Counted from the first letter of the stretch, positions 51,831 through 63,485 are shown. The stretch: 64,000 bases of DNA from Zasmidium citrigriseum (GCA_002786025.1 NHNW01000015.1:558001-622000), one strand, 5' to 3'. Numbers and translations are program-made. The notes: generated by a model not told the origin, from the letters alone.

Positions 51831-54169
51831 ATGGCGCAGACGAACCCCAACGCGTGAGCTGCCCCCCACGAGGAGAACGACACCTTGAGAAGACTAACAG
51901 GTACAGGATAAACGTCAACGATCCTGGACTCATCACACTCGTCAACAAGCTCCAGGATGTCTTCACCACTGTTGGCGTACGTGTCCGCAAGGCACCGAAA
52001 CAGCACAAGGAAACACACTGATTGATCCTAATACAGGTCCAAAACCCCATCGATTTGCCCCAAATCGCCGTCGTCGGATCGCAGTCCAGTGGAAAGAGTT
52101 CGGTATTGGAGAACATTGTAGGAAGGGACTTGTAAGAGTAGTGTTGGTGTATAGAGCAGATAACAGCATACTGACAACTGGCCAGCTTGCCACGAGGCAC
52201 CGGTATTGTCACGAGACGACCGCTTATCCTACAACTCATCAACCGAGCCGCATCATCCAAGCCGCAGGAGAATGGCGTACCCAATGGTGAGAAGGTCGAG
52301 GGGACGGCAGACAAAGAGGCCAACACCGACGAGTGGGGAGAGTTCCTGCATATACCTGGCCAGAAGTTCTACGACTTTAGCAAGATCCGAGACGAGATTG
52401 TGAAAGAGACTGAGAGCAAGACTGGGCGAAATGCTGGCATTTCACCAGCACCCATCAACCTGCGCATTTACTCGCCCAACGTCCTTACTCTCACCCTGGT
52501 GGATTTGCCTGGTCTGACCAAGGTGCCCGTGGGTGATCAGCCCAGAGATATCGAGAGGCAGATCAGGGAGATGGTGCTTAAGCAGATCTCGAAGCCCAAC
52601 GCTATCATCCTGGCAGTCACAGCAGCCAACACTGATTTGGCCAACTCTGACGGCTTGAAGCTTGCAAGAGAAGTTGATCCAGAAGGTCAAAGGACAATCG
52701 GTGTTCTCACAAAAGTCGACTTGATGGACGAAGGCACAGACGTTGTGGATATCTTGGCAGGTCGAATCATTCCCCTGCGGTTAGGCTACGTTCCCGTGGT
52801 GAACCGAGGACAACGCGACATCGAGACCAAGAAGGCCATTTCATACGCACTGGAGAACGAGAAGAACTTCTTCGAGAACCACAAGGCTTACCGGAATAAA
52901 GCATCTTACTGCGGAACGCCCTATCTTGCACGAAAGCTCAACTTGATCCTCATGATGCACATTAAGCAGACTCTTCCGGACATCAAGGCTCGCATTCAGG
53001 CCTCACTACAAAAGTACTCGGCTGAGCTTCAACAACTTGGAGACAGCATGCTCGGCAACCCAGCCAACATCATCCTCAACATCATCACGGAGTTTTCGAA
53101 CGAATACCGAACAGTCCTTGAAGGCCACAACGCAGAACTATCATCAGTCGAGCTTTCTGGCGGTGCCCGTATTGCCTTTGTCTACCACGAACTTTACAGC
53201 AACGGTGTCAAGGCCGTGGATCCATTCGACCAAGTTAAGGACATCGACATCCGAACAATTCTCTACAACTCCTCTGGATCTTCACCTGCGCTCTTCGTCG
53301 GCACCACCGCTTTCGAGCTGATCGTCAAGCAACAGATCAAGCGTCTCGAAGACCCGTCAATCAAGTGTGTCAGCTTGATCTACGACGAGTTGGTGCGGAT
53401 ATTAGGACAGCTGGTTAACAAGCCACTCTTCCGAAGATATCCAGCATTGAAAGAGAAGCTGCATGCCGTTGTCATCTCATTCTTCAAGAAGGCCATGGAC
53501 CCCACCAACAAGCTCGTACGGGACCTTGTCGCCATGGAGGCCTGCTACGTCAACACAGGCCACCCCGACTTCCTCAACGGCCACCGCGCCATGGCCATCG
53601 TCAACGAGAAGCACAACGCCGCAAAGCCTGTGCAAGTCGATCCCAAGACTGGCAAGCCTCTCCCACCCAGCGCCCAGCCCCCGCGATCAGCAAGCCCTAG
53701 TCTGGATCTGAACGGCAGCGAAGGCTCGGGCTTCTTCGGCTCTTTCTTCGCCAGCAAGAACAAAAAGAAGATGGCCGCCATGGAACCCCCACCACCGACT
53801 CTCAAAGCCAGCGGGACGTTGTCCGAGAAGGAGACGCAAGAAGTCGAGGTTATCAAGCTGCTGATTACGTCTTATTTCAACATTGTGAGGAGGACGATGA
53901 TTGATATGGTTCCTAAGGCCATTATGTTGAATTTGGTTGAGTATGTCTCCTTACAACCCCATCAAATACCAAGGGTGATGATTGCTAACCGTGATTCTAG
54001 GCATACGAAAGACGAAATGCAACGCGAACTCCTCGAGCAAATGTACCGCACGCAGGAACTCGACGATCTGCTCAAGGAGAGCGACTACACGATCCGGCGG
54101 CGGAAAGAATGTCAGTCGATGGTTGAGTCGCTCAGCAAAGCCAGCGAGATTGTCAGTCAGGTGCAGTAA
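51831..54169 (+). CDS. VPS1: dynamin-like GTPase VPS1
   Basis: A large GTPase for vesicle scission at Golgi and endosomes, vacuole fusion and peroxisome fission. Exons 51831-51853, 51907-51976, 52037-52131, 52186-53940 and 54001-54169 give 703 residues, the normal size. The P-loop is GSQSSGKSS (residues 45-53), with [13 protein letters not shown] as switch [16 protein letters not shown] and [14 protein letters not shown] for guanine recognition. Middle-domain and GED parts follow, with a Ser/Pro-rich insert B (around [15 protein letters not shown]). [23 protein letters not shown] at the N-terminus is the Pezizomycotina Vps1 form and separates it from Dnm1. The second exon has two acceptor AGs six bases apart. 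It converges with VMA1. Confidence 0.95.
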
Positions 54170-54531
54170 AGCGGTGATCGGTCACGGGGCTTCGACCATG
54201 CGCGTGTGGCTGGGATCATGGCATTGAGAAGATTAGATGCAGGCGAGGGAGACGGATAGACATGGATGCAGTGAAGAATCGTTGTAGTGGTTTGGCACGG
54301 CGTCTTGAGGGTTGAACTGATATCCCATCATTGTTGTGTTGTTGCCTTCCTCGGCAACCCTGGCGTGGGCACAGACAGATAGCAGCGACGTACCTGTTTC
54401 GCAAACATCATTACCATCAGCCTACCCACAACTTCCAGCACCTCACACAAAAGATTCTGTAATGTGACAACAGCCGTTACAACCCTCTATCAAAGAAACC
54501 CATATTATCTACACACCCCTTTCCCTCCGTT
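54170..54531. other. convergent 3' region, VPS1 and VMA1
   Basis: 360 bp between two convergent housekeeping genes. It is AT- and pyrimidine-rich toward VMA1, with no gene. Confidence 0.5.
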
Positions 54532-56510
54532 CTACTCATCCATAACACTAGCAAACTTCTCATTCATCTTCTGCATCAACTCCTCATACTTCTTCGTAAT
54601 CTTCTCCTCCCCCTCAGTAGGAACCTCAAATTTCATACTCCGCAACTCATTCTGAATATCGCTCGTCGCCTCCCGGACTTTACTCCACTGCTGTCCCTGC
54701 GAGATGGCCTTCTGCGACTCATCATGGAACGTCATCATAGCCTTCATCATCCAACTCGTCTTCCACAGCGGACAGAACTGGTCATAGTCCGAGTAGCCGT
54801 TCTGCTGGAGGAAGTCGTCTTTGATGAGCGAGGCGACGTCGAGCGTGATTTTGTCGCCGTCGCCGAGGGCCGATTTGCCGACGAGTTGGACGACTTGGTC
54901 GAGTTCTTCGGATTGGGAGAGGAGTTCTCGGATGCGGTCGCGGTAGCCCGGGAAGTCGGGTTGGTTGTCGGCGTAGAATTTTGCAAGCGTGTTGGTGTAT
55001 TTGGAGTAGGAGAGGGAGGTGTTGATGGAGGGGAAGTGTTTGCGCTGGGCGAGTTTCTTGTCGAGACCCCAGAAGACTTGGACGATGGAGAGGGTGGAGG
55101 ATGTGACGGGGTCGGAGAAGTCGCCTCCTGGGGGTGAGACGGCGCCGACGATGCTGACACTGCCCTTGCGGTCGGGGGAGCCGAGAGAGATGACCTTGCC
55201 GGCACGTTCGTAGAAGGAGGCGAGTTTGGCTCCGAGGTAGGCTGGGAAACCTTGGTCTGCAGGCATTTCTCCCAAACGACCAGAAATCTCACGAAGAGCC
55301 TCAGCCCAGCGGGAGGTGGAATCAGCCATCATTGCAACGTTCTTGCCCTGATCTCTGAAGTACTCGGAGATTGTGACTAAAGGATAGTATCAGTAGATGC
55401 CTCAGATGAGGTACTATTCCAGGGGATACTCACTTCCAGTGTAGATAGAGGCCTCACGAGCAGCCACGGGCATGTTGGAGGTGTTGGCGATCAGGCAAGT
55501 ACGCTTCATGATGGGTTCCTTTCGGCCTTCGAAGTCGATAGTGAGCTAAATCATAGTCAGCACAGGTCTTCAATGGCATTGTCGAACTTCATACCTCGGG
55601 GAAGTCCATCAACACTTCAGCCATCTCGTTTCCTCGCTCGCCTGTGGGTCTGTCAGTGCCGGAATTGACCAAGACTTCCGTGAATTTTATACTCACCACA
55701 ACCAACGTAAACAATCAAATCACTGTTCGAGAACTTCGACACAGACTGACTAATGACCGTCTTTCCACATCCAAAAGCCCCCGGAATACACACAGTACCA
55801 CCCTGCACGGCCGGGAAAAGAGCATCCAAGACTCTCTGTCCAACAATGAAAGGATCGCCAGAGCTCAGCTTATCAGTCGAAGGCCGGGGCACACGAACAG
55901 GCCACTGCTGAATCATGTTGTACTCGCTCTTCTTGCCCTCAAACTCGACTTCCAACAGCTTCTCTTCCACGGTGTACTCGCCCTTGCCGGCCATCCACTT
56001 GATCGTACCTCTTGCGCGAGGCGGCAGCATGATCTTGTGGTCGGAGAGCAAGCTGTTCTCGACGACTGCGCCAAAGATATCGCCACCGGTGATGTGGTCG
56101 CCCACTTTGAACTTGTCGCTGGGGGTGTATTCCCACTTCTTCGTGCGGTCGAGAGCGGGGACGTCGATGCCTCGTGGGATGTAGATGCTCTGGGACTTGT
56201 CGTGGATGTCTTTGAGCGGACGCTGGATTCCGTCGTAGATGGTCTCCATCAGACCTGGGCCCAGCTCCACGGAGAGAGGCTTGCCAGTGCGGACGACGGG
56301 GTCACCAACAGTCACACCAGCAGTCTCTTCGTACACCTGAATGGTGGCTTTGTCGCCGTCGATACGGATGACCTCGCCGACCAGCTGGTCGTAGGAGACC
56401 TTGCACAGCTCGTACATGGCGCATCCAGTCATGTTTTGGGCGACGATGACGGGGCCGGAGACGGAGAAGATGGAGCCCTGCTGCTGCTCCTCATCGTTCT
56501 TGGGCGGCAT
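54532..56510 (-). CDS. VMA1: V-type ATPase catalytic subunit A
   Basis: The ATP-hydrolysing subunit of the V1 sector that acidifies the vacuole. Exons 56510-55697, 55641-55595, 55545-55434 and 55376-54532 give 605 residues. The start [20 protein letters not shown] aligns with the family start. The P-loop is GAFGCGKT (residues 244-251). [21 protein letters not shown] is completed across the first intron, and [20 protein letters not shown] is the catalytic signature. No intein is present at the site where yeast carries VDE. The reading frame stays open upstream to an ATG at 56888, which would add 126 residues beginning with an Arg-rich stretch; I treat it as untranslated but flag it. Confidence 0.96.
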
Positions 56511-57400
56511 GGTGGCGGTTGTGGTGGTGTGTGGTTCGGTAGCTGTTTCTTTCGCCGGCTCTTCTGCCTGGGTGAGAGGTTGCGGACCAGCGTCTTCCTC
56601 GTCGTCGAAGCTCGCGGCGGTGGTGTAGAAGGACAGCGGCGACTTCTGCAGCTCTGGGCTGTCGGGAAGGGCGATGCTGACTTCGGGCGGTGTGAAAGGA
56701 CGGGTGGTGGTGAAAGGTGAAGAGGTGGTGTTGTTTGTAGCGGATTGAAGGTCGAGGTCGGCGGGACGCTTAGCGGGCTCCTGCTGCGACTGCTGCTGCT
56801 GGTCGTGCTCGGCTTGGTGGGTGCGCTGGAGGAGGTCGAGAAGGGAAGGTCGAGCTCTCAGTACAGGACGTGGACGCAGGCCTAGCATGCAATTGGGAGC
56901 ATCAGTAGTTCATATGATGCGTACATCGTGTTTCGCAAGGAGAGCTCGACAGCTTGCATGTCAATCCTGGCTCAGCTTGGCGATCTGACGCAGCTGCTCC
57001 AGCCTCGCCAACAAAGCCGCCCCCAATTGATTGAACATTTGATTCAGCACATTTGACAGTAAGTGATGCTCATTTGACACTATCTAGTACACGCATTCAT
57101 ACCCGCTAAAGCATACTCCGCGTAGTAGTAGCACTAGATCACCCTTCCATCATTACGCTTGCTCCCAGTGTGATCGGTGTCGGTAAGGCGGGTATCTTCT
57201 CTCATCCGTAGCCATGGTCTAGCTTGCCTCATTCTGAAGAAACACAAAAGGAAAGCCTTCGTATACTTAAGTCGTCGCTTCGCCCAAATATCCCCCTCCC
57301 CGCTTCGATACGCCCATTTCCGTCGTGTTGTACAGTGAACGCCGTGATGCGCTCTCCTCATAGAAGTCCGGCTTCCATGCCTTGTGAATGGTGGCATTCC
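56511..57400. other. VMA1 upstream region
   Basis: It contains the 378-nt in-frame open leader of VMA1 (56511-56888) and three CATTTGA copies at 57036, 57050 and 57071. The rest is probably the 3' untranslated region of the F-box/LRR gene. Confidence 0.5.
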
Positions 57401-59260
57401 TCAACGCCACAGATCATGTCGACTACCTCGCCGCTCATGACCGTGACTGCTGCCACCCAAGCTGGGCGGCGGCTTGAGCCAACTAGCCCGGCTCTGCTCC
57501 GAGCCGTTGCTGTTACCACTGGCAAAGCTTCCCCAGCGAGTGCCGCCAGAGCCAGATCCATCAGAGGTCATCGGTCGTGGGACTTCCTCTTGCGGCACTG
57601 CGAGGAAGCCGCCAAAGCCGTTGCCAACAATGACAGACTTACGAGCTTCACCACCGAATCCTCCTTGCGCCCACTGAGGGCCAAGGCCACGAGAAGCACT
57701 GTACGCGCTGAGCGGCCGTCCGCCCGTCATGTTCATACTGCTACTCCGGTCTCTAGCAGCAGTAGGAGGCGCAATGGATGTGAACACCCACTCTAGCTCG
57801 TCAATGCCCTTGGAGAAGACCTCGAGTGTCTGATTGAATCCGCGGCCGTTCATTGTGGGTGCATTGCGAAGTGAGCTCGATTGAGAGCTCATGTTGCTGG
57901 GTTTGCTCTTCAACGACATTCGATCGGAGCCATTGGCGAACGGTGCAGTGATTGGAGGCATTATGAGCAGCTCGGGGAAGTTCTGGTCTCGAACATACAG
58001 AGTCGTGAGGGCGGGCAGAGCGTTTTGGTGGAGTGATGATGCCAGGTAGGAGTAGTATGATTCTGCAGGCTTCTGCAGTCCGTGTACATCCTCGCTGCTG
58101 GTGATTTCGAAGTGGAGAGTTTTGAGGGAGATGGACGCCAATGGAGGTAGTTGCTGCGCAGTGAGGGTGAGTGACTTCGAAACAGTCTCGACGATCGCTA
58201 GATGCTGGATGTTGCTAGCTTCCCAAAGCACGGTGTAAAGGTCGAGAACTGTTACGCCAGTGTACTCCAGCGTAAGTGAGAAGAGCATCTCACGAACAGG
58301 TGGAGACTGGAGCCAAACGTTGAGTCCTTGGGCAGTCACGTTGGGAATGTCTTTGAGCTTCAACAGTTGGAGTGGCGGGAAGTCTGGGATGTTGCCAGTC
58401 GCGGGCTGGAATATCGTGTCGTCGATCCAGGACATATCGGAGAGTGTCAGTTGATGCAGTGTCGGTAAGCTCGCCAGGACTATCCGAAGAGTCGCCGGTT
58501 CCACCGATAGATTAACAAGATCCAGTATTTGAATCGCCTGCCAGTGTCTGTGCGCCAGCAATTCCAATGCGTCTTCAGAGCCGCCTCGGTACGTCATCTT
58601 TCTGATATCTGGACATCTGGCTTGCAACTCTTGCCTCAGAGCCAGACAGCTCGGATCGCCGGAGAAGAAGCCATCCGGCAGGTCGACATATCTCAGGTTT
58701 GGGAGTGCTGCCACTGTCCGCGCAAGATCACCTTTGGCCGTCTCCCTCGTCATATATGGTATCTTCATGAACAATGTCTGCGCCGCCAGATTTGGTTGTT
58801 CCCTCACTGTCCGGCATAGCAATTGCAGTCTGATGTTGGGCACCTCGACCGGTTCGATCGCGCTCTTGCTGCGGAAATGTTTGCCACCCTTCCTGCGCTT
58901 CTCCGCTAGAATCTCCTCCAGTTCGCAGTAATGCACGGCATCTATCCGTACACTGGTATATAGCAACCCCTGTGCCACGGCGTACCACTTCCTGCAGGTC
59001 TGTGCGCATTTCGAGATGTCTCGCAGGTCGCAGAGCATGCAGCCGTCGCCGATCTGCGAGTCTTCACATGTCTCGTAGGTAAAGTCGAGGGTGTGGGGAC
59101 AGACGTAGGAGAAGATGTTGGCGAGCACCTTGTCGGGGAGTCTTTGGGTGTAGTCGGGTCCATATCGAACGAATTGGGGCATGGCGGGGTGGTTGTGAGT
59201 GGGTTGCGGGCTGCTGTCCTTCAGCCGCGACTTGGAGCGGAAGTGCTTGAGGAGACCCAT
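57401..59260 (-). CDS. F-box/leucine-rich-repeat-like protein
   Basis: A single exon of 619 residues from the ATG at 59260 (MGLLKHFRSKSRLK); the frame is open upstream only from a TTG. Residues about 35-100 form the F-box-like region: RLPDKVLANIFSYVCPHTL with inserted C-x-L-C residues (GCMLCDLRDISKCAQTCRKW), then the conserved AQGLLYTSVRID. The middle consists of LRR-like units such as LPNLRYVDLPDGFF, WQAIQILDLVNLS, LPTLHQLTLSDMSW and LQLLKLKDIPNV. The C-terminal 170 residues are Ser/Gly/Asn-rich and basic. This architecture is conserved in Pezizomycotina and expected to act as an SCF substrate receptor; the target is unknown. Confidence 0.85.
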   Translation of the reverse strand: MGLLKHFRSKSRLKDSSPQPTHNHPAMPQFVRYGPDYTQRLPDKVLANIFSYVCPHTLDFTYETCEDSQIGDGCMLCDLRDISKCAQTCRKWYAVAQGLLYTSVRIDAVHYCELEEILAEKRRKGGKHFRSKSAIEPVEVPNIRLQLLCRTVREQPNLAAQTLFMKIPYMTRETAKGDLARTVAALPNLRYVDLPDGFFSGDPSCLALRQELQARCPDIRKMTYRGGSEDALELLAHRHWQAIQILDLVNLSVEPATLRIVLASLPTLHQLTLSDMSWIDDTIFQPATGNIPDFPPLQLLKLKDIPNVTAQGLNVWLQSPPVREMLFSLTLEYTGVTVLDLYTVLWEASNIQHLAIVETVSKSLTLTAQQLPPLASISLKTLHFEITSSEDVHGLQKPAESYYSYLASSLHQNALPALTTLYVRDQNFPELLIMPPITAPFANGSDRMSLKSKPSNMSSQSSSLRNAPTMNGRGFNQTLEVFSKGIDELEWVFTSIAPPTAARDRSSSMNMTGGRPLSAYSASRGLGPQWAQGGFGGEARKSVIVGNGFGGFLAVPQEEVPRPMTSDGSGSGGTRWGSFASGNSNGSEQSRASWLKPPPSLGGSSHGHERRGSRHDLWR

Positions 59261-60714
59261 TGTGGAGGGGCGATCTCCAGTGGTGTTGGTGAAGCGAGTG
59301 TCGGTTGGAGGAGTGGAGAGCTGGACGGTGTCTGGAGCAGGAGGTGTTGTCGGCGTTGAGGTGGAGTCAGTGATTGTTCGAGCACGCAGCAAGCAACAAA
59401 CCGGCGGCGAGGTTGTACAGCAGTGAAGAGAGCACGGCTCTTGCTGATGATGTGTGGGTGGTGGATCGGTCGGCGGTTCAGTCGCACATGCCCCCTAGCT
59501 TCGCTTCACTAAAGTACGCACGAGCCTTAGCCGTTTCCATTTTCCAGGGTCCTGCGGAGAGGTGTTTCAGGGGGAATGCTAACAATCCATCGCCAGTTTG
59601 CTATTTGTCCATTACCGGAGCCGACTTTGATTACAAATTTGATTGGCCATAGCCTCTTCACTTCGGACAACATCTGCCTCGCCGGCGAAGCGTTAGTATT
59701 TTTACTACTTTCCTTAAGCTGTAGCAGACCTAGGAGGAAACTAAGGTAAGAGTAGCCCCCCGAAGGAAGGAAGGATCTCTTAGGAGGCCCGAAGGACAGC
59801 AGAGGACTAGGAATATGGGATTCTTTAGTTAGAGGAGATTCGATTAAGTATTGATTGGAATTGATTCAGAGGATGTGCAAATAGCAAAGTAGCAACGGGT
59901 TGTTAGCATTTCCCGTGTTTCAGATTCTCCAACCCCTGAACTCTGAACCCACGCGTCGTCTGGGGCCGAACTCAAAATAATACTTACCTCCTCTCCTGCC
60001 GAACCGTCTATCAGCTCTCTCTTCAACACGATGCCCGCTTAACGCTGCAAACGCGTTGTCGATAGCACAGATTGCTGCGCAGATCCGGAGATTCAATTGC
60101 TTGCCGCCAGCAATGACGTGCACATAAGACTCATAACCGCCGGCGGTCTTGGACCTCCAGGACTAATTCGAGACGAACATGACTTGGCCTGACACCGGCA
60201 GAAACTGCTCTTGACAAGGGAGAGCTGCTTCGAAACATACATCCCAATGCGAGCTCTTTCACGCCAGGAATGTCCTATCGCGTCTTCGTTTCTTCAGGAG
60301 TTAGCAGCTTCAAGACATCCTACAACGCATTTCCGTGGCTGCAGCTGCTGTTTCGCCCCTCCAGTGCTCGACTGGGCCAACAAAGCCTGCTCGGCCTCCC
60401 AGGGGAATGGGGAGACACGGAGAATAGTTTTTGGCAAGTATTCGCAAACGAAACTCCATCTGTACCTTATCTCGGCATCCGCGCCTTCCCTAGCTTTACC
60501 AGGAAGCGACATCCAACACATTTGAAGATGTCCCTGCCTTGTTCAGGAGGCTGTGAACTCAGTCTCGACGTGCCCTCCTCTTATCCTTTGCTGTTAGGAG
60601 AAGCGACAACCAGCCACGGGACTGGACAACGTACAGGCATCTCAAAGGTGGCAAAAACAGTGCTTGTTCTTACTGACTTCGAAACTATCATATCTGCAAA
60701 CACAGGTCTTTCAA
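59261..60714. other. 1.4-kb intergenic region
   Basis: Apart from the RIP-like patch it shows only motif-less frames. The longest (60270-60929, plus strand) runs antisense into the UPF0145 gene and has random Ser/Thr/Pro composition at its end. Confidence 0.5.
59690..59880. other. TpA-rich, RIP-like patch
   Basis: A short block unlike its surroundings: many TAG/TTA/TAA words, few CA/TG, and no coding frame. By hand I count about 17 TpA against 12 ApT, and about 11 CpA plus TpG against 14 ApC plus GpT. This is the direction expected after repeat-induced point mutation of a repeat. Confidence 0.45.
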
Positions 60715-61134
60715 TTACGTCGCCAAATTCGAACTCGTCGCCGCCGCACGCCCATCATCTAACTTCACGGCCACACACGCCGTACCATACGCACAAACCT
60801 GCGCCATCGAGCTCGCAAACTCCGACGTATCAAACCTCATGGCAACAATCGCATTCCCGCCCTTGGACACGCACTCGCCAATCATCCGCTCCACAGCAGT
60901 ATTGCGGGCATTGTAGTACATTCTGGTGAAGATCTTGATCTCGCCGCCTCCGAGAGAACGCAATCCTCCGCCGATGTCCGCTCCGATGTTTCGACTGCGC
61001 ACGGTGAGGCCGTACACTGGGCCTAGGACCTTTTCGATGCGGTATCCTGGGATGTCGTTCGAGGTCGTGGTGATGGCACCTCTTGCTTGGCCGAGTTCGA
61101 TTGCAGTTGAGCCTTCGTCTCCTTTTTGCGGCAT
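60715..61134 (-). CDS. UPF0145/YbjQ-family protein
   Basis: A single exon of 139 residues from the ATG at 61134 (MPQKGDEGSTAI). The frame continues upstream but only with hydrophobic/Ser-rich sequence and non-family content. The family core is complete: GYRIEKVLGPVYGLTVRSRN, then GGLRSLGGGEIKIFTRMY, ARNTAVERMIGECVSKGGNAIVAMRFDTS and GTACVAV. Bacterial YbjQ proteins form pentamers and have been called putative heavy-metal binders; the role is unknown. The family is mainly bacterial but does occur in fungi. It is divergent from the HET gene. Confidence 0.88.
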   Translation of the reverse strand: MPQKGDEGSTAIELGQARGAITTTSNDIPGYRIEKVLGPVYGLTVRSRNIGADIGGGLRSLGGGEIKIFTRMYYNARNTAVERMIGECVSKGGNAIVAMRFDTSEFASSMAQVCAYGTACVAVKLDDGRAAATSSNLAT

Positions 61135-61613
61135 GCTGATTTTCAATAGTTTCTTGAAGCTGAAGACTGTGTTTGAGCAGATGCAGAAACTGTCGCTGGA
61201 CTTTGAAATGACGAGAAAATCACGCTGGACAACTGGTCCCTTAAAGTACAGGTCACGTTGACGATCTCGAACTAGTACGAAGCGCGAATGCGAGACAAAG
61301 AAAGAAAGCGAACAGGCGAAGCGACCATAATGCATACACATTTTGAGCTCTCTCAGCTACTTCGACGCACCCCACCCAGGGATAGCAGCTGTTTCGCCTT
61401 TCGAAAGACCATCAGGTAGACATTTTGCGATCCCAAGCCTTTCACATGTCGCACTAGTGCCGAGAACGCCTTCAGCCTTGGCTAAGCAGCCATCTGCTCA
61501 CACCACTGACCCTCCAACACACGGCTCGTGTGGATAAAGCTCGACGTAAGGCAAGTGTCTCAAGCCCTCTCGACTCTTCAATTTTAACAACGTAGTTGCT
61601 GTATCTGCCTACC
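61135..61613. other. divergent promoter region, UPF0145 and HET
   Basis: 480 bp between divergent start codons, with no recognised element. Confidence 0.5.
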
Positions 61614-63252
61614 ATGTGGCTCATTGCTGCCAATGATCTAGTACTCAAATATGCCGACGATGACAACCGAGAAGATCCACCTAAGTATGCCATTCTTTCC
61701 CATACGTGGAGCAGAAATGACGGCGACGAGGTCACCTTTCAAGACTTCGCAGATCCTGTAATGCGCGAACGGAAGCCCGGCTTCAACAAGATTCAGCAAT
61801 GCTGCAATCTCGCTCTTTCACACGGACTGGACTATGTCTGGGTCGACACATGCTGCATCAACAAGCAGAGCAGTGCAGAGCTGCAGGAAGCAATCAACAA
61901 GATGTACGCTTGGTACAAGAAAGCAGTCGTGTGCTACGTCTTCCTTGAGGATCGAGTGGGTAAAGATCTGAGTAAATGCCGCTGGTTCACGCGAGGCTGG
62001 ACCTTGCAAGAGCTCCTTGGTAAGTATTTTCCTGCGGAAGATGCACTATCATATCCGTTTCATTGGTGTTAATCGTCTCCCGGTAGCACCCGAGCGAGTC
62101 GAGTTTTACGATCTGCTCCAAGGCAGAATTGAACGCATCGATAAAATGAATTATACTCGGGAAACTCTTACTGAAGAGCTCAGCAGCATCACCAATATAG
62201 GAGAGCCTTATCTGAACGGAAAACTGAGCACCGACACAGCTAGTGTCGCGGAGCGCATGAGCTGGCTCTCTGGTCGCTCGACCAAGAAGGACGAAGACAT
62301 GGCATACTGCATGCTCGGCCTCTTCAACGTTAGCCTGCCATTGCTCTACGGCGATGGCTGGGGTGCGTTTCGCCGACTGCAAGAAGAGATCATCGCTCAA
62401 TCAGACGATGAAACGATCTTTGCGTGGAAGGCCAAGCTGAAGATCAAGGACAAAGACGGAAACGAGACCCTCGTCGACGACAACAGCCCTCGAGGCATGA
62501 TCGCCACCTACCCCTTCGAGTTCAAAGACAGCCGCAAAGTAACAACCAACAACTTCCACCGCACACGCCCACCCTACGCGGTCACGAACCGCGGTGTCGA
62601 ATTCCACAACCCGGCAAGATCTGTCGTTGGCCTAGCGACTCGCTGGATGCGACAATCGACTTTCAATGGCATGTGGAATGAGTCGACTCGACCTTTCTAC
62701 CTCCGTCTGAACTGCCACGATGAGCAAGGTAACCTCATCGCCATCAAACTCAAACCCGACCCCACCGCGGAGACATTCCACAGGATCGAGAGCTCCATCT
62801 TGGAGACGGTTGCGCCCGAAGGATGTCTGGGCCGCATGGCCGTGCTCTACGGCGGGTATGAGAAGCTCCACATCCAAGCACCCCATGCAGTGGCAAAATC
62901 TGCCCGCTTTACAGACCGATCGTTTTTCGACAATGTCCTTCTTGGCCTTGTCGTGCAGTCTTTCAGCTGCTTCTACATCCCCTTGACCCTCCTGCACAGC
63001 TACCTACCATCTCGTCTCGAGCCTCTGAACAAGGTCAATGTCTTTCTTGGCTGGGCATACCTGACCCTAGGCTGGAAGGCTCTCGGGCCGAACTTTTACT
63101 TCTGGTTCGGGGCGTTAGCCGTTGGAATTGCGAGGCCGAGGCCGTGGAGTCGAGAGATGGTGGGTGCGTTGATGGCGCCTGGTGTGTTGAGTGCTACTGC
63201 ATGGGCAGTCACGAAGCTTAGACGGGGTCGCGAAGAGGAGAAAGATGCCTAG
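61614..63252 (+). CDS. HET-domain heterokaryon incompatibility-type protein
   Basis: A protein of the HET family, whose members trigger cell death after fusion of unlike individuals and which have a TIR-like fold. Exons 61614-62019 and 62087-63252 give 523 residues; splicing completes FTRGWTLQELLAPERVEFY, a HET hallmark. The other hallmarks are MWLIAANDLVLKY at the start, PPKYAILSHTWS, LSHGLDYVWVDTCCINKQ, and the post-HET block SVAERMSWLSGRSTKKDEDMAYCMLGLF with YGDGWGAFRRLQEEI. The C-terminal quarter has membrane-compatible segments (LLGLVVQSFSCFYIPLTLL and NFYFWFGALAVGIARP). No NACHT, ANK or WD repeats follow, so the effector partner is unknown. Whether it is a real incompatibility gene cannot be told from sequence. 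Confidence 0.93.
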
Positions 63253-63485
63253 TGCTCATGCGGCCAGTGCAGGCTTCAACCACAAAAAGGTCTGTGCTCC
63301 TTACATGTGATTCTGGGCATTGTGCTTTGGCCTCGGGAGTTGATAGCGTATGGATATAACGATCGCCTGCAAATGCTTTCGTGCATTAGCGTGGAAGTTA
63401 CATGCAGGCTTCGCCACTTCTCGAGATCCCTCAAGCTTTCGATACTTCGCTCCTACAAGGTCAACAAGTACATTTCACATAAACC

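Noticed and set aside
55644..56720. 358-codon plus-strand frame opposite VMA1
   Set aside because: It is the antisense shadow of the high-GC3 VMA1 coding sequence, with no family content.
60270..60929. 219-codon plus-strand open frame
   Set aside because: It overlaps the UPF0145 gene antisense, has no motif, and its C-terminal composition is a shadow of the opposite strand.
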